Part shown: positions 36,194-45,201 of the stretch, one piece after another
Position numbering within the stretch: the stretch's first letter is position 1
Layout of the letters: every line of letters begins with the position of its first letter
Assembly (NCBI RefSeq): GCF_009826895.1
Contig: NZ_WUMV01000002.1
Span: forward strand, 620,001-684,000
Reading direction: 5' to 3'
Length of the DNA: 64,000 bases
Source: Stappia sediminis
Lineage (GTDB): Bacteria; Pseudomonadota; Alphaproteobacteria; Rhizobiales; Stappiaceae
Program-made: the position numbers and the translations under genes
The notes under the pieces: generated by a model
What the model saw: the letters and a program-made list of their open reading frames with translations, nothing else
Told to the model about the DNA's origin: nothing
Database searches by the model: none

Positions 36194-36955
36194 CTATTGC
36201 ACTCCGAAATATGCCGGAGCAAGGTCCTCACGTTTATCCTCGCCCGTGGCCGCGTCCTTGTAGAACCGCTGGAAATCGTCGAAATAGCGGGTGCCGATGC
36301 GGTGTTTTTCGACCTGCGGAAGAGCGTCGTACAGGCTTGCATCCTCGAAGGCCTTCTCCTCGTCGATATCGGGGCATGGGCCGACGTCGCTAAAACGTGA
36401 TCTTGAAAGTGCGGCTCGCAGGTTTTCCCAGTCGTCGGCAAGATGCTCGGCGCGAAGCAATTTCGCGGAAAGCATATTTCCCTTGTGGGACAGCAGGGAT
36501 GTCTGGCTGCGCGTGTGGTTATCGGCGCGCGTATCGCCAATTATACACGCACGCCGCACGAATTCATGGAAGCTCATATCGATGCGAAAACCCCGCAGCA
36601 TCCATGCGTCGGAAATTGTGTCGCGTTCCAGAATCTGTCGGCGGTAGCACGCCGCGAGCCTGTGGCCGGGATGCCGGATTATCGCGAATGCCAAGGCAGG
36701 GTTTCGGCGGTTTATCAGTTCCCTTGGCGAAACCAGTTGGGTGCCGTCTATCCAGCCGTTTTTACTTCTCGTTGAAGCAGGAGGTGATCGATCGTCGTTT
36801 CCATTGACGAGATACTCAAGCGGATGCCTCTGCAGCATGCTGGCGGCATGGGGTATCCTTATGAGAGCGATGTCCTTTTCCGCCACAAGTGCGCAATACC
36901 TGTCACGAAGCGGGCGGCGGCTTCTGTCGAGCGCGATGTAAATCGATTTCAGCAT
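36194..36955 (-). CDS. Sulfotransferase-family-like protein
   Basis: The protein is about 253 residues. IALIRIPHAASMLQRH matches the position of the PAPS-binding 5' loop of family-2 sulfotransferases (IxIPKTGGTS), although the canonical Lys-Thr-Gly are replaced. FAIIRHPGHRLAACYRRQI matches the 3'-phosphate motif (VRNPYDRxxSxY). The loss of the P-loop Lys means activity is uncertain. The start at 36955 has GAAGG 8 bp upstream; a longer frame begins at 37018. A role in modifying a surface polysaccharide is possible, but no glycan genes are adjacent. Confidence 0.65.
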   Translation of the reverse strand: MLKSIYIALDRSRRPLRDRYCALVAEKDIALIRIPHAASMLQRHPLEYLVNGNDDRSPPASTRSKNGWIDGTQLVSPRELINRRNPALAFAIIRHPGHRLAACYRRQILERDTISDAWMLRGFRIDMSFHEFVRRACIIGDTRADNHTRSQTSLLSHKGNMLSAKLLRAEHLADDWENLRAALSRSRFSDVGPCPDIDEEKAFEDASLYDALPQVEKHRIGTRYFDDFQRFYKDAATGEDKREDLAPAYFGVQ

Positions 36956-37214
36956 TCCATTCACCTTCGCCCGTCCGGGGAGCTGGTGCATCTGGTTGGC
37001 CATTCCGCGTTTGCGCACCGCAGCGTCGTTACGGAAACTAAAATGAAATCAAATCGTCGGGCCGCCCCGGATCACGGACTTTTTCAAGGTTCGATCGGAA
37101 ATTTTGTACGGTTTGCCGATTCGTGGCAATACACGAATACGCTATATAGACGAGGATTGTAATCATGCAATCACAATCGCACTCATGTGCATCGCCCGTA
37201 CCTGGGAGCGCCTG

Positions 37215-39281
37215 TCATACGTCAAGGTCCTCCGCAAATTCAGCGTTGTCCTGGATGAATTGAAAGCGGGCTTCGGGCTTGTTGCCCATCAGCCTGTCGA
37301 TGGTCTCTTTCGTCGAAAGCTGGTCGACATCCTGGATGCGCACCTGCAGGAGCGTACGGTTTGCGGGAGCCATCGTGGTTTCCTTGAGCTGGGCCGGCAG
37401 CATCTCTCCCAGACCCTTGAACCGGCCTATCTCGATCTTGCCTCTTCCCTTGAATTCGCTGGCGATGAGCTCGTCCTTGTGGCGGTCGTCGCGGGCATAG
37501 ACCGTCTTTCCGCCCTGGCTCAGGCGGTAAAGCGGGGGAACCGCCAGGTAAAGGTGGCCATTCGTGATGAGCTCCGGCATCTCCCGGTAGAAAAAGGTGA
37601 TCAGAAGCGAGGCGATATGTGCGCCGTCCACATCCGCATCGGTCATGATGACGACCTTTTCATACCGAAGGTCGCTGTCGCGGTAGGAGCCGCGCGTTCC
37701 GCAGCCGAGCGCCTGGATCAGGTCGGAAAGCTGCTGGTTGGCGGCCAGCTTGTCCCGGCCCGCATTCGCCACGTTCAGGATCTTGCCGCGCAGTGGCAGC
37801 ACGGCCTGCGTCGCGCGCGCGCGCGCCTGCTTGGCCGACCCGCCGGCGGAATCGCCCTCGACGATGAACAGCTCCGTCCCGGCTGCCTGGCTGGTCGCGC
37901 AGTCGGCCAGCTTGCCGGGCAGGCGCAATTTGCGCACGGCCGTCTTGCGGGCGACATCCTTTTCCTGGCGTCGGCGAAGGCGTTCCTCCGCGCGGTCTAT
38001 CACCCACTCCAGCAGCTTGTTGGCCTGGTTGGGCGAAGCCGTGAGCCAATGGTCGAACTGGTCGCGCACCGCGTTTTCGACGACCCGCGTTGCCTCGTTC
38101 GTCGCGAGCTTGTCCTTCGTCTGGCCGACGAATTCCGGTTCGCGGATGAAAACGGAAAGCATGGCCCCGGCTGAGGTCAGTACGTCGTCGCCCGTTATCA
38201 GCGAGGCCTTCTTGTTGCCCGTCAGTTCGCCATACGCCTTCAGGCCGCGAAGGAGCGCATATCTGAGGCCGGCCTCATGCGTGCCGCCTTCGGGCGTCGG
38301 CACTGTGTTGCAATAGGAATTGATGAAGCCGTCGCCGGCAAACCACGTCACGGCCCATTCCACGGCGCCGTGCTTGCCGTTGTTGTGCGTACGTCCGGCG
38401 AAAACGTCGTCTATGACGCGCCGCTCCTTGCCGAGCGCATCCGTCAGATAATCCTTCAGGCCGCCGGGGAAATGGAACGTCGCTTCGCCGGGCGTCTGGT
38501 CCTTTTCTTCGATCAGTTCCTGCGCGCAGCGCCAGCGGATCTCCACGCCCGAGAACAGATAGGCCTTCGACCGGGCCATCTTGAACAGGCGGGCCGGCTG
38601 GAAGTGTGCCGATCGTCCGAAGATCTCCGTATCCGGCTTGAACCTGATCACGGTTCCGCGCCGGTTATGTACGTCGCCCACGTTGGCGAGCGGGGATTGC
38701 GCGAGGCCGCGCTTGAATACCTGCCGATAGAGTTTGCGCGAACGCGCCACCTCGACGATCAGCTCCTCGGACAGGGCATTCACGACGGATATGCCGACGC
38801 CGTGCAGTCCGCCCGAGGTCTCGTAGACCTTGCTGTCGAACTTGCCGCCGGCATGCAGTGTCGTCATGATCACTTCGAGAGCCGATTTGCCGGGAAACTT
38901 CGGATGCGGATCGATCGGAATGCCCCGTCCGTTGTCCGTCACCGTCAGATAGCCGTCGGCATCGAGCACCACTTCGATCCAGCTCGCATGGCCGGCCACA
39001 GCCTCGTCCATCGAATTGTCGATGACTTCCGCGAAAAGATGATGAAGCGCCTTTTCGTCGGTGCCGCCGATGTACATGCCAGGCCTGCGGCGAACCGGTT
39101 CGAGGCCTTCCAGAACTTCGATGTGATCGGCCGTATAGTCGCTGTCGGCTGACGGCGCCCCGCGCGGCCGCGTGGGAACTTCCTTCAGGTTTTCGCGGCG
39201 CTTGTTCGCCATCGCCTTTGCATCGCCCGTTTCCGGGTCGGTCGCATCGGCTTTTGCGAACAGGTCGTTTTTTGCGCTCAT
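37215..39281 (-). CDS. parE: DNA topoisomerase IV subunit B
   Basis: This 688-residue ATPase subunit of topoisomerase IV separates daughter chromosomes. The GHKL ATPase domain shows EVIDNSMDEAVAG, DNGRGIPID and GGLHGVGISVVNALSE; the TOPRIM domain shows FIVEGDSAGGSAKQARAR and the metal Asp motif IMTDADVDGAHI. ParE rather than GyrB is supported by the PLRGKILNV context and the C-terminal QLSTKETIDRLMGNKPEARF. The N-terminal 45 residues are a variable extension. parC is not in the window. Confidence 0.95.
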   Translation of the reverse strand: MSAKNDLFAKADATDPETGDAKAMANKRRENLKEVPTRPRGAPSADSDYTADHIEVLEGLEPVRRRPGMYIGGTDEKALHHLFAEVIDNSMDEAVAGHASWIEVVLDADGYLTVTDNGRGIPIDPHPKFPGKSALEVIMTTLHAGGKFDSKVYETSGGLHGVGISVVNALSEELIVEVARSRKLYRQVFKRGLAQSPLANVGDVHNRRGTVIRFKPDTEIFGRSAHFQPARLFKMARSKAYLFSGVEIRWRCAQELIEEKDQTPGEATFHFPGGLKDYLTDALGKERRVIDDVFAGRTHNNGKHGAVEWAVTWFAGDGFINSYCNTVPTPEGGTHEAGLRYALLRGLKAYGELTGNKKASLITGDDVLTSAGAMLSVFIREPEFVGQTKDKLATNEATRVVENAVRDQFDHWLTASPNQANKLLEWVIDRAEERLRRRQEKDVARKTAVRKLRLPGKLADCATSQAAGTELFIVEGDSAGGSAKQARARATQAVLPLRGKILNVANAGRDKLAANQQLSDLIQALGCGTRGSYRDSDLRYEKVVIMTDADVDGAHIASLLITFFYREMPELITNGHLYLAVPPLYRLSQGGKTVYARDDRHKDELIASEFKGRGKIEIGRFKGLGEMLPAQLKETTMAPANRTLLQVRIQDVDQLSTKETIDRLMGNKPEARFQFIQDNAEFAEDLDV

Positions 39282-40121
39282 GTGGCTTTACCGTTTCGAA
39301 GTGCGCTTCACGTTGATCCCCGTCCTCTTGCCGTCAGGCACCGTTTGCACGGGTGGAAAAAGGGTGTGAAGCGAATCACCGGTCATTGTGGCAGTTGCGC
39401 GACAGCGGGACAAAGTATCGATTTACCTTATGCCCCGAATTGTGAGCGTTTAGCGCATAAGGGAGCCATGATCCATCGGTTTGGAAGGTCGCGACAACCA
39501 ATTCTAAACCTCGTCATGTTCAAATGATTTCAATACCGAATGAAATACAGGGCGGAACGTGGGGGCGTTTTCTTGTCCATGCTTGAGCGGGTAAAGCGCG
39601 ATACGGCGGACTTCGGCTCTGGAGGCGTGCATGCCTTTATGCGCTCGACTTGCGGTTTCAGTCGTTCCTTCCGTCATCAAGGGATTGCCCGATCTGTTGT
39701 CTCGCTGCAACAGCTGAATCGGGATGCTTCGGGTATCGTAGGTCATGCCGTCGTTAGGCCACGATTGGTGGGCTTGTCGGGCCACGCCGATCTGACGTGC
39801 GCCGGCTCGCGGTTGAATTCGGTGCGCTGGTTCCGGCGCCGCGAAATCCGGTGTCGAATATGTGGTGAGGTTGGGTCGATATCCTGCCGCATGGAACGCG
39901 GAGGGAATTTGGCCCTGGACGATGAGAGGTTGCGGATCGGCAAATGATCTGAATTACGCCGTAGTATTGCCGAAAAAGACCTGCACAGTGGTGGAAATTC
40001 AGCCCCGCACGCAGGATCCCAAGGTCGAAGGCGGCAGTTGAGTGCGAATGGGCAGTGCCGGGCAAACCGGCCGACAACAGAGAGGCGTCTTCGCTGTCCC
40101 GGCGAATGACGAACGGATGTC
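39282..40121. other. 840-bp gene-poor stretch between parE and exoR
   Basis: Opposing frames of 90-135 codons overlap here, but none shows a domain, a convincing ribosome binding site or normal codon use. The stretch must hold the parE and exoR promoters. It may also contain a decayed gene. Confidence 0.4.
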
Positions 40122-40961
40122 ATGCGATCGACGAGATCGAGGGTTTTACTTGCCTTGATGGCAGCGGCATCGATTCTTGCCGCGCCTGCGCAGGCGCTTG
40201 ACGAGAAGAAAGCGACCGAGGGTGGCGTCGTTAAGCCTTCGGACCTTTCTCCCGGTGAAGCCCTGCGTGTGGGAACCCGCTTCTATTATTCCGGCGAAAA
40301 GGCGCGGGCGGTGGATTCGCTTCGGTTCGCCGCGGAAAACGGCCATCCGCTCGCCGCATGGAAGCTCGGCAAGATGTACGCCGCCGGTGACGGCGTGCAA
40401 GAGGACGATCTCAAGGCATTCGAATATTTCCGTCAGGTCGCCAGCCAGTATGGCGACGATAGTCCGACGTCGCCCCGCGCTCCCTTTGTTGCAAGCGCCT
40501 TCGTTGCGCTCGGCAGCTATTATTTGACGGGTATCGGTGACAGTGCGATTGAGCCGAACGTGGCGCGGGCGCGCGAGATTTTCACCTATGCAGCGTCTTA
40601 TTTCGGCGATGCGGACGCCCAGTTCCAGCTTGGCAAGCTTTATCTTGAGGACAGCAAACCGAACGAGCAGATGGCGGCTCGCTGGCTGAAGCTTGCCGCG
40701 CGCAAAGGCCATGTCGAAGCGCAGGGCCGGCTTGGCGATCTACTGTTTTCCTCAAGCTTCCACGGTGATGCCAAGGTTCGTGGGCTCATGTGGCTGAATA
40801 TCGCCCGCGCCAGCGCCAGCGGTCCTGAAGAGCAGTGGATCGTCGATGCCCAGGAACGCTGTTACGCGCTGGCGGATGAAAGCGTGCGCCGCAGGGCTGA
40901 ACGCCTTTCGAATGCGTGGCTTGAGAAGAACGCGCCAGTACTTGCCGACAGTGGGCAGTAA
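40122..40961 (+). CDS. exoR: ExoR, periplasmic regulator of exopolysaccharide synthesis
   Basis: The 279-residue protein has a signal peptide (about 1-25, ending AAPAQA) and Sel1-type repeats, seen in AAWKLGKMYAAGDGVQEDDL, ADAQFQLGKLYLED and VEAQGRLGDLL. Length and architecture match ExoR of Sinorhizobium and Agrobacterium. There ExoR binds the sensor ExoS/ChvG in the periplasm and holds it inactive; acid or proteolysis releases it. exoS/chvG is not in the window. A hairpin lies just past the stop. Confidence 0.88.
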   Translation: MRSTRSRVLLALMAAASILAAPAQALDEKKATEGGVVKPSDLSPGEALRVGTRFYYSGEKARAVDSLRFAAENGHPLAAWKLGKMYAAGDGVQEDDLKAFEYFRQVASQYGDDSPTSPRAPFVASAFVALGSYYLTGIGDSAIEPNVARAREIFTYAASYFGDADAQFQLGKLYLEDSKPNEQMAARWLKLAARKGHVEAQGRLGDLLFSSSFHGDAKVRGLMWLNIARASASGPEEQWIVDAQERCYALADESVRRRAERLSNAWLEKNAPVLADSGQ

Positions 40962-40997
40962 CGGACCTGCCGGCTGAGATCATCCCTGCCGTTTACC

Positions 40998-41018
40998 CTG
41001 AAAAGCCGCTCTTTTCAG
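40998..41018. terminator. Convergent terminator hairpin after exoR
   Basis: CTGAAAAG at 40998-41005 pairs perfectly with CTTTTCAG at 41011-41018 around five bases, followed by CTTTTCG. It overlaps the stop codon of the opposing small-protein gene, so it could serve both. Confidence 0.55.
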
Positions 41019-41326
41019 CTTTTCGAAGCGTTTTGCGGCGCGTCGTTTGGTATGGGCGTAAAGGTATTTTCCAGATCTTGCTCATTGACCGAGCTGAGCG
41101 GGCACTGTGTCTCCAGCCGTTCCCATGAGGTATTGTTCAATACGATCTGGCATTGTGCCAGGCGCGGGCCCTTAGGCCCGTTGAGGCATACCACGTCGCC
41201 CAGTTGATAGTCGGCACCCCGATAGCGGCAGGTGCAATCGATATTGCCGCCGGCCAGGCTCTTCGCGGTGGTCGCGGGAAAAATGGCAAGCGCCATCAGA
41301 AGCGCACTGATGACTTTCCCTCTCAT
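41015..41326 (-). CDS. Small cysteine-containing periplasmic protein
   Basis: The 103-residue protein starts MRGKVISALLMALAIFP, a signal peptide ending near SLAGG. The mature part has five cysteines, four of them in CTCRYRGADYQLGDVVCL and the following QCQIVL, which suggests disulfides. I recognise this as a conserved rhizobial protein of unknown function, without better assignment. The frame extends to 41449 but the upstream part lacks a signal and overlaps the neighbouring gene. Confidence 0.68.
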   Translation of the reverse strand: MRGKVISALLMALAIFPATTAKSLAGGNIDCTCRYRGADYQLGDVVCLNGPKGPRLAQCQIVLNNTSWERLETQCPLSSVNEQDLENTFTPIPNDAPQNASKS

Positions 41327-41363
41327 GCGAACATAATAGCACGATCCGGCGGATCTGCGCAGT

Positions 41364-42512
41364 TCAATTGCGATAGGTGTCCCAGCCGTTGACGCGCGGC
41401 CAGACCCGCAGATTTCCGCCTTGCCCGTCGACAGTGAGGTAGGCGTCATAGGCGGCTGCGGTCATGCATGCGTGGTTAGGCAGGATCTGAAGCCGGCTTC
41501 CGACCGGAAATCTCGTGAAATCGATCTCTTGCCCGTCGCGGGTCGTGACGTATCCGTGTTCCTGGCTCACACCTTCGATTGTGAGGTTCGCAATCGCAGT
41601 GCCGTCTTCGTCCGCCAGAAACCCGTAGCCGCAGTCGTTTTCCTGGGTCGCGCAGGAGCGATCTTTCGAAAGGGCGAGGCCGCCCGCGTCCAGGATAAGC
41701 CGGTTCAGGTGCGGCGCATGGCTGACGACGCTTGCGAGCACGGTTACCGCGATGTCGTCGAGCGGCGCTATAGCAAGGTTCGACTGAAAGACATCCTGAA
41801 ACATGTAGACGCCGGCCCGCACTTCCGAAACGCCGTCGAATGAGCGTCCGAACCGCGCTGTCGGCGTCGATCCGACGCTGACGATCGGGCGGGGCATCCC
41901 AGCTTCGCGGACAGCATCCGCCGCTGCCACCGTGATGCTGCGCTCCTGTTCTGCCATCGCCTCCAACTCGGTGAGCGATCTGGCGGCATAGCTTTCCCCG
42001 CCATGTGCCATGACACCGTAAAGCTGAAGCCTCTCCGCATCATGGATCGTCTGTGCGATCTCGATCAGCCGGGCTTCCTCGGGCCGCAATCCGGTGCGGT
42101 GGCGGTCGACATCGATTTCAAGGAAAACCCGCAACGGCGGTCCGTCGATCGATGCGCGGGCCAACGCCTGTGCCGTATCCAGCGTGTCGAGACAAACGGC
42201 CACATCCGCCCCCTTGCGGTTGAGCGCGGAGACCCGCTCGAGCTTTGCCGGAATGATGGAGACTGCATACAGGATATCCGTCAGCCCGTGAGCGGCGAAA
42301 TATTCCGCTTCCCGCAGTGTCGATACGGTCCACCTGTCGGCCCCGTATTCGGCGCAGATGCGTGCGACGTCGATCGACTTTGCGGTTTTCAGATGCGGGC
42401 GCAGCGGCACACCGATCTCGCGGAAGCGATCCGCCATCGCCTTGACGTTACGTTCCAGGCGGTCGCGGTGAAGGATCAGGCAGGGTGTCTCGAGATCGGG
42501 GGGAAGGGGCAT
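41364..42512 (-). CDS. PLP enzyme of the D-threonine aldolase / D-serine dehydratase (DSD1) family
   Basis: The 382-residue protein has an alanine-racemase-type TIM barrel with the PLP lysine in RPHLKTAKSIDVARI (about residue 42) and a C-terminal metal-binding motif NHAC near residue 350, as in D-threonine aldolase and eukaryotic D-serine dehydratase. It probably cleaves or deaminates a D-hydroxy amino acid. The exact substrate cannot be read. It is 32 bp from xthA on the same strand and might be co-transcribed with it. Confidence 0.86.
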   Translation of the reverse strand: MPLPPDLETPCLILHRDRLERNVKAMADRFREIGVPLRPHLKTAKSIDVARICAEYGADRWTVSTLREAEYFAAHGLTDILYAVSIIPAKLERVSALNRKGADVAVCLDTLDTAQALARASIDGPPLRVFLEIDVDRHRTGLRPEEARLIEIAQTIHDAERLQLYGVMAHGGESYAARSLTELEAMAEQERSITVAAADAVREAGMPRPIVSVGSTPTARFGRSFDGVSEVRAGVYMFQDVFQSNLAIAPLDDIAVTVLASVVSHAPHLNRLILDAGGLALSKDRSCATQENDCGYGFLADEDGTAIANLTIEGVSQEHGYVTTRDGQEIDFTRFPVGSRLQILPNHACMTAAAYDAYLTVDGQGGNLRVWPRVNGWDTYRN

Positions 42513-42544
42513 CTTCGGATTTCTCAGGCTATTGAATCAACCAT

Positions 42545-43333
42545 TCAGGCGGCGAGGTTCACCCAGACGGGAACATGATCGGACGGCTTTTCCCAGCCGC
42601 GCACGTGCTTGTCGATCCCGCAATCCTTGAAGAGGTCGGTCGCTTGCGGCGACAGGAGGATATGATCGATGCGGATGCCGTTGTTCTTCTGCCAGGCGCC
42701 GGCCTGGTAGTCCCAGAAGGTGTAGACCTCCGCGCCGTCGGTCGTTGCCCGCACCGCCTCGGTAAAGCCAAGGTTCGCAAGCTCGCGGAAAGCCTGCCGG
42801 CTTTCGGGCTGAAACAGCGCGTCGTCCTTCCAGTTGTCCGGGTTTTTGGCGTCGATTGGATCGGGGATCACATTGTAGTCGCCGAGCAGCAGGAACGCTT
42901 CTTCTGCGGCCAGATGCTCCAGCGCCAGCTTTTGCAGGCGTTCCATCCAGGAAAGCTTGTAGGTGAATTTTTCGCCCCCGATGGGATTGCCGTTCGGGAG
43001 GTAAAGGCATCCGACGCGCACGCTGCGTGCGCTGTCCTGCAAAGAGATGACCCCCTCGATATAGCGGGCCTGTTCGTCGCCGTCGTCTCCGGGAAGCCTG
43101 CGGATCACCTCGTCGAAGGGAGATTTGGAGAGGAGGGCAACTCCGTTGAAGCCTTTTTGTCCATGCGTTTCAACATTATAACCGAGGTCTTCAAAGGCTT
43201 CGCGCGGAAAATTCTCGTCGACCGACTTGATCTCCTGCAGGCAGGCGATATCGGGTGAGGCTTCCTTCAGCCAGTCGAGAACGGTATCGATACGCGCTTT
43301 CACGCCGTTGATATTCCAGGTGGCGATTTTCAC
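42545..43333 (-). CDS. xthA: Exodeoxyribonuclease III
   Basis: The 262-residue enzyme is a 3'-5' exonuclease and AP endonuclease for base excision repair. Family motifs are KIATWNINGVKAR at the start, CLQEIKSVDENFP with the catalytic Glu, LLGDYNVIPDPID, and the C-terminal GIRIDHILLSP with Asp and a SDHVPVWVNL end. Length and layout match XthA. Confidence 0.94.
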   Translation of the reverse strand: MKIATWNINGVKARIDTVLDWLKEASPDIACLQEIKSVDENFPREAFEDLGYNVETHGQKGFNGVALLSKSPFDEVIRRLPGDDGDEQARYIEGVISLQDSARSVRVGCLYLPNGNPIGGEKFTYKLSWMERLQKLALEHLAAEEAFLLLGDYNVIPDPIDAKNPDNWKDDALFQPESRQAFRELANLGFTEAVRATTDGAEVYTFWDYQAGAWQKNNGIRIDHILLSPQATDLFKDCGIDKHVRGWEKPSDHVPVWVNLAA

Positions 43334-43379
43334 GCGCGGATCCCTTGGCTGGTTTTATTTTCTTCGGATGGTTATCGCG

Positions 43380-43724
43380 TCAGAATACCGAAAAGCTAGT
43401 GCCGCAGCCGCAGCCCGCCGTGGCATTCGGGTTGTTGATCTGAAACGCCTGGCCGATCAGGTCGTCGACGAAATCGATCTCCGAGCCTTCCATATACTGC
43501 AGAGATACCGGATCGATAAGCACGGTCGCGCCGTCGCGCTCCAGGACGAGGTCGTCGGCTTCGCGTTCCTTCACGAAATCGTATTTATACTGGAATCCGG
43601 AACAACCGCCGCCTTCCACGCTGACGCGCAGGACTGTGCCGGGCGCTTCCTTGGACAGGATCTTGGCAATCCGCCGCGCGGCGCGTTCGGTTACTGCGAC
43701 GGGCGTATTGATCGTTTCGGTCAT
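43380..43724 (-). CDS. erpA: A-type Fe-S insertion protein ErpA
   Basis: The 114-residue HesB/IscA-family protein has the three conserved cysteines (VEGGGCSGFQYKYDF and AGCGCGTSFSVF) and ends in FSVF as typical ErpA/IscA2 proteins do. It delivers clusters to target proteins and is distinct from the suf-linked SufA at 30169-30543. It is divergent from dgt. Confidence 0.9.
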   Translation of the reverse strand: MTETINTPVAVTERAARRIAKILSKEAPGTVLRVSVEGGGCSGFQYKYDFVKEREADDLVLERDGATVLIDPVSLQYMEGSEIDFVDDLIGQAFQINNPNATAGCGCGTSFSVF

Positions 43725-43905
43725 GGTCGGTCATCTCGGTTCTTGAGGCGGGATTGAGCGAAAATCGGTGTCGTGATCGCTCTGCCCCTTGTTTGTAAGC
43801 TTATCAAATAGGTATGAACGGGCGAAGTGTCCGTCAATAAGCTTTCCTTTGCTGGAAGTTCGTAAGGGCCTGCACGCATAGACAAGACCCTGAGCAGGAG
43901 CAGGT

Positions 43906-45123
43906 ATGGTCGCTACACTGGGATACGGGGCGCAGCCGCGCGCCGAATATGCGGTCAACCCCGATGAAAGCCGCGGTCGGCTCTATCCGGAACCGGCAAG
44001 CCCTACGCGCACGCCCTTCCAGCGCGATCGTGACCGGATCATCCATTCCGCTGCGTTTCGCCGCCTGAAGCACAAGACGCAGGTGTTCGTCTATCATGAG
44101 GGCGACCACTATCGTACGCGGCTCACGCATACGATCGAGGTTTCGCAGATTGCGCGTTCGCTCGCCCGTGCCCTGCGGCTCGATGAAGACCTGGCGGAGT
44201 GCCTGGCGCTTGCGCATGATCTTGGCCATACGCCCTTCGGTCATGAGGGCGAGGATGTCATGCACGAATGCATGGCGCCTTACGGCGGCTTTGACCATAA
44301 CGCGCAGTCGCTCCGCGTCGTGACGAGATTGGAGAGACGCTATGCGGACTTCGACGGCCTGAACCTTTCGTGGGAAACACTCGAAGGGCTCGTAAAGCAC
44401 AACGGGCCGCTGATGACGCGCGATGGAGAGGCGCTTGGCAAGTTCGCAGGCTCCGGGTTGCCTTTCGCCATTCGCAGTTTCGCAAAGGAATACGATCTCT
44501 GGCTCTGGTCGTGGCCGAGCGCGGAGGCGCAAGCTGCGGCAATTGCCGACGATATCGCCTACGACGCACATGACCTGGATGACGGCCTTCGAGCGGGACT
44601 GTTCGAAATCGAGGAAATGCGCGAGGTCCCATTCCTCGCCAGTATCCTTGAAGAGGTGGACGACCGCTATCCGGTCCTTGAGCTTCCACGCAGGATCCAT
44701 GAGATCGTGCGCCGCTGTATCACGCGGATGGTCGAGGACGTGATTTCGGAAGGAATCGTGCGGCTGGAGAGGCTGAAGCCGCGCTCTGCGGATGATGTGC
44801 GCAATGCCCAGGGAGCCATGGTCGACTTCTCGCCCGGCATGCAACTTGCCGAAAAGGAGGTGAAGGCTTTCCTCTTCGCGCATGTTTATCGCCACGAGGA
44901 GGTTCTTGCCGTCAGGAGGCAGGTCTCCAAGGTTGTGCGGGATTTGTTCGGCCGCTACATGGATGAGCCTGCGGCAATGCCGAAAGAATGGCATGAAGGT
45001 CTTGACGGCGCGGAGGAAACCCGTGTCGCCCGCCGCGTATGCGACTATATCGCCGGGATGACGGACCGTTATGCCGTCGACGAGCACCGGCGGTTGTTTG
45101 ACGATACCCCTGATTTGGGCTAG
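43906..45123 (+). CDS. dgt: dGTPase-like triphosphohydrolase
   Basis: The 405-residue HD-domain enzyme hydrolyses dNTPs to deoxynucleoside and triphosphate. The metal residues are visible as His in [19 protein letters not shown] and the His-Asp pair in [17 protein letters not shown], with a later Asp in [12 protein letters not shown]. The N-terminal motif [20 protein letters not shown] is typical. Its usual place next to argS is conserved in Rhizobiales. Confidence 0.9.
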   Translation: MVATLGYGAQPRAEYAVNPDESRGRLYPEPASPTRTPFQRDRDRIIHSAAFRRLKHKTQVFVYHEGDHYRTRLTHTIEVSQIARSLARALRLDEDLAECLALAHDLGHTPFGHEGEDVMHECMAPYGGFDHNAQSLRVVTRLERRYADFDGLNLSWETLEGLVKHNGPLMTRDGEALGKFAGSGLPFAIRSFAKEYDLWLWSWPSAEAQAAAIADDIAYDAHDLDDGLRAGLFEIEEMREVPFLASILEEVDDRYPVLELPRRIHEIVRRCITRMVEDVISEGIVRLERLKPRSADDVRNAQGAMVDFSPGMQLAEKEVKAFLFAHVYRHEEVLAVRRQVSKVVRDLFGRYMDEPAAMPKEWHEGLDGAEETRVARRVCDYIAGMTDRYAVDEHRRLFDDTPDLG

Positions 45124-45201
45124 TTCCGCGCCAAGTTCCCCATATGGAAAACGAAGCGCTGCCGGCGATTGGCGCCCGAGCGCATCACGTCGAGTGCATA
45201 A

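Noticed and set aside
39540-39947. 135-codon plus-strand frame upstream of exoR
   Set aside because: Rich in Arg and Cys with unusual codon use, no domain and an overlapping opposing frame.
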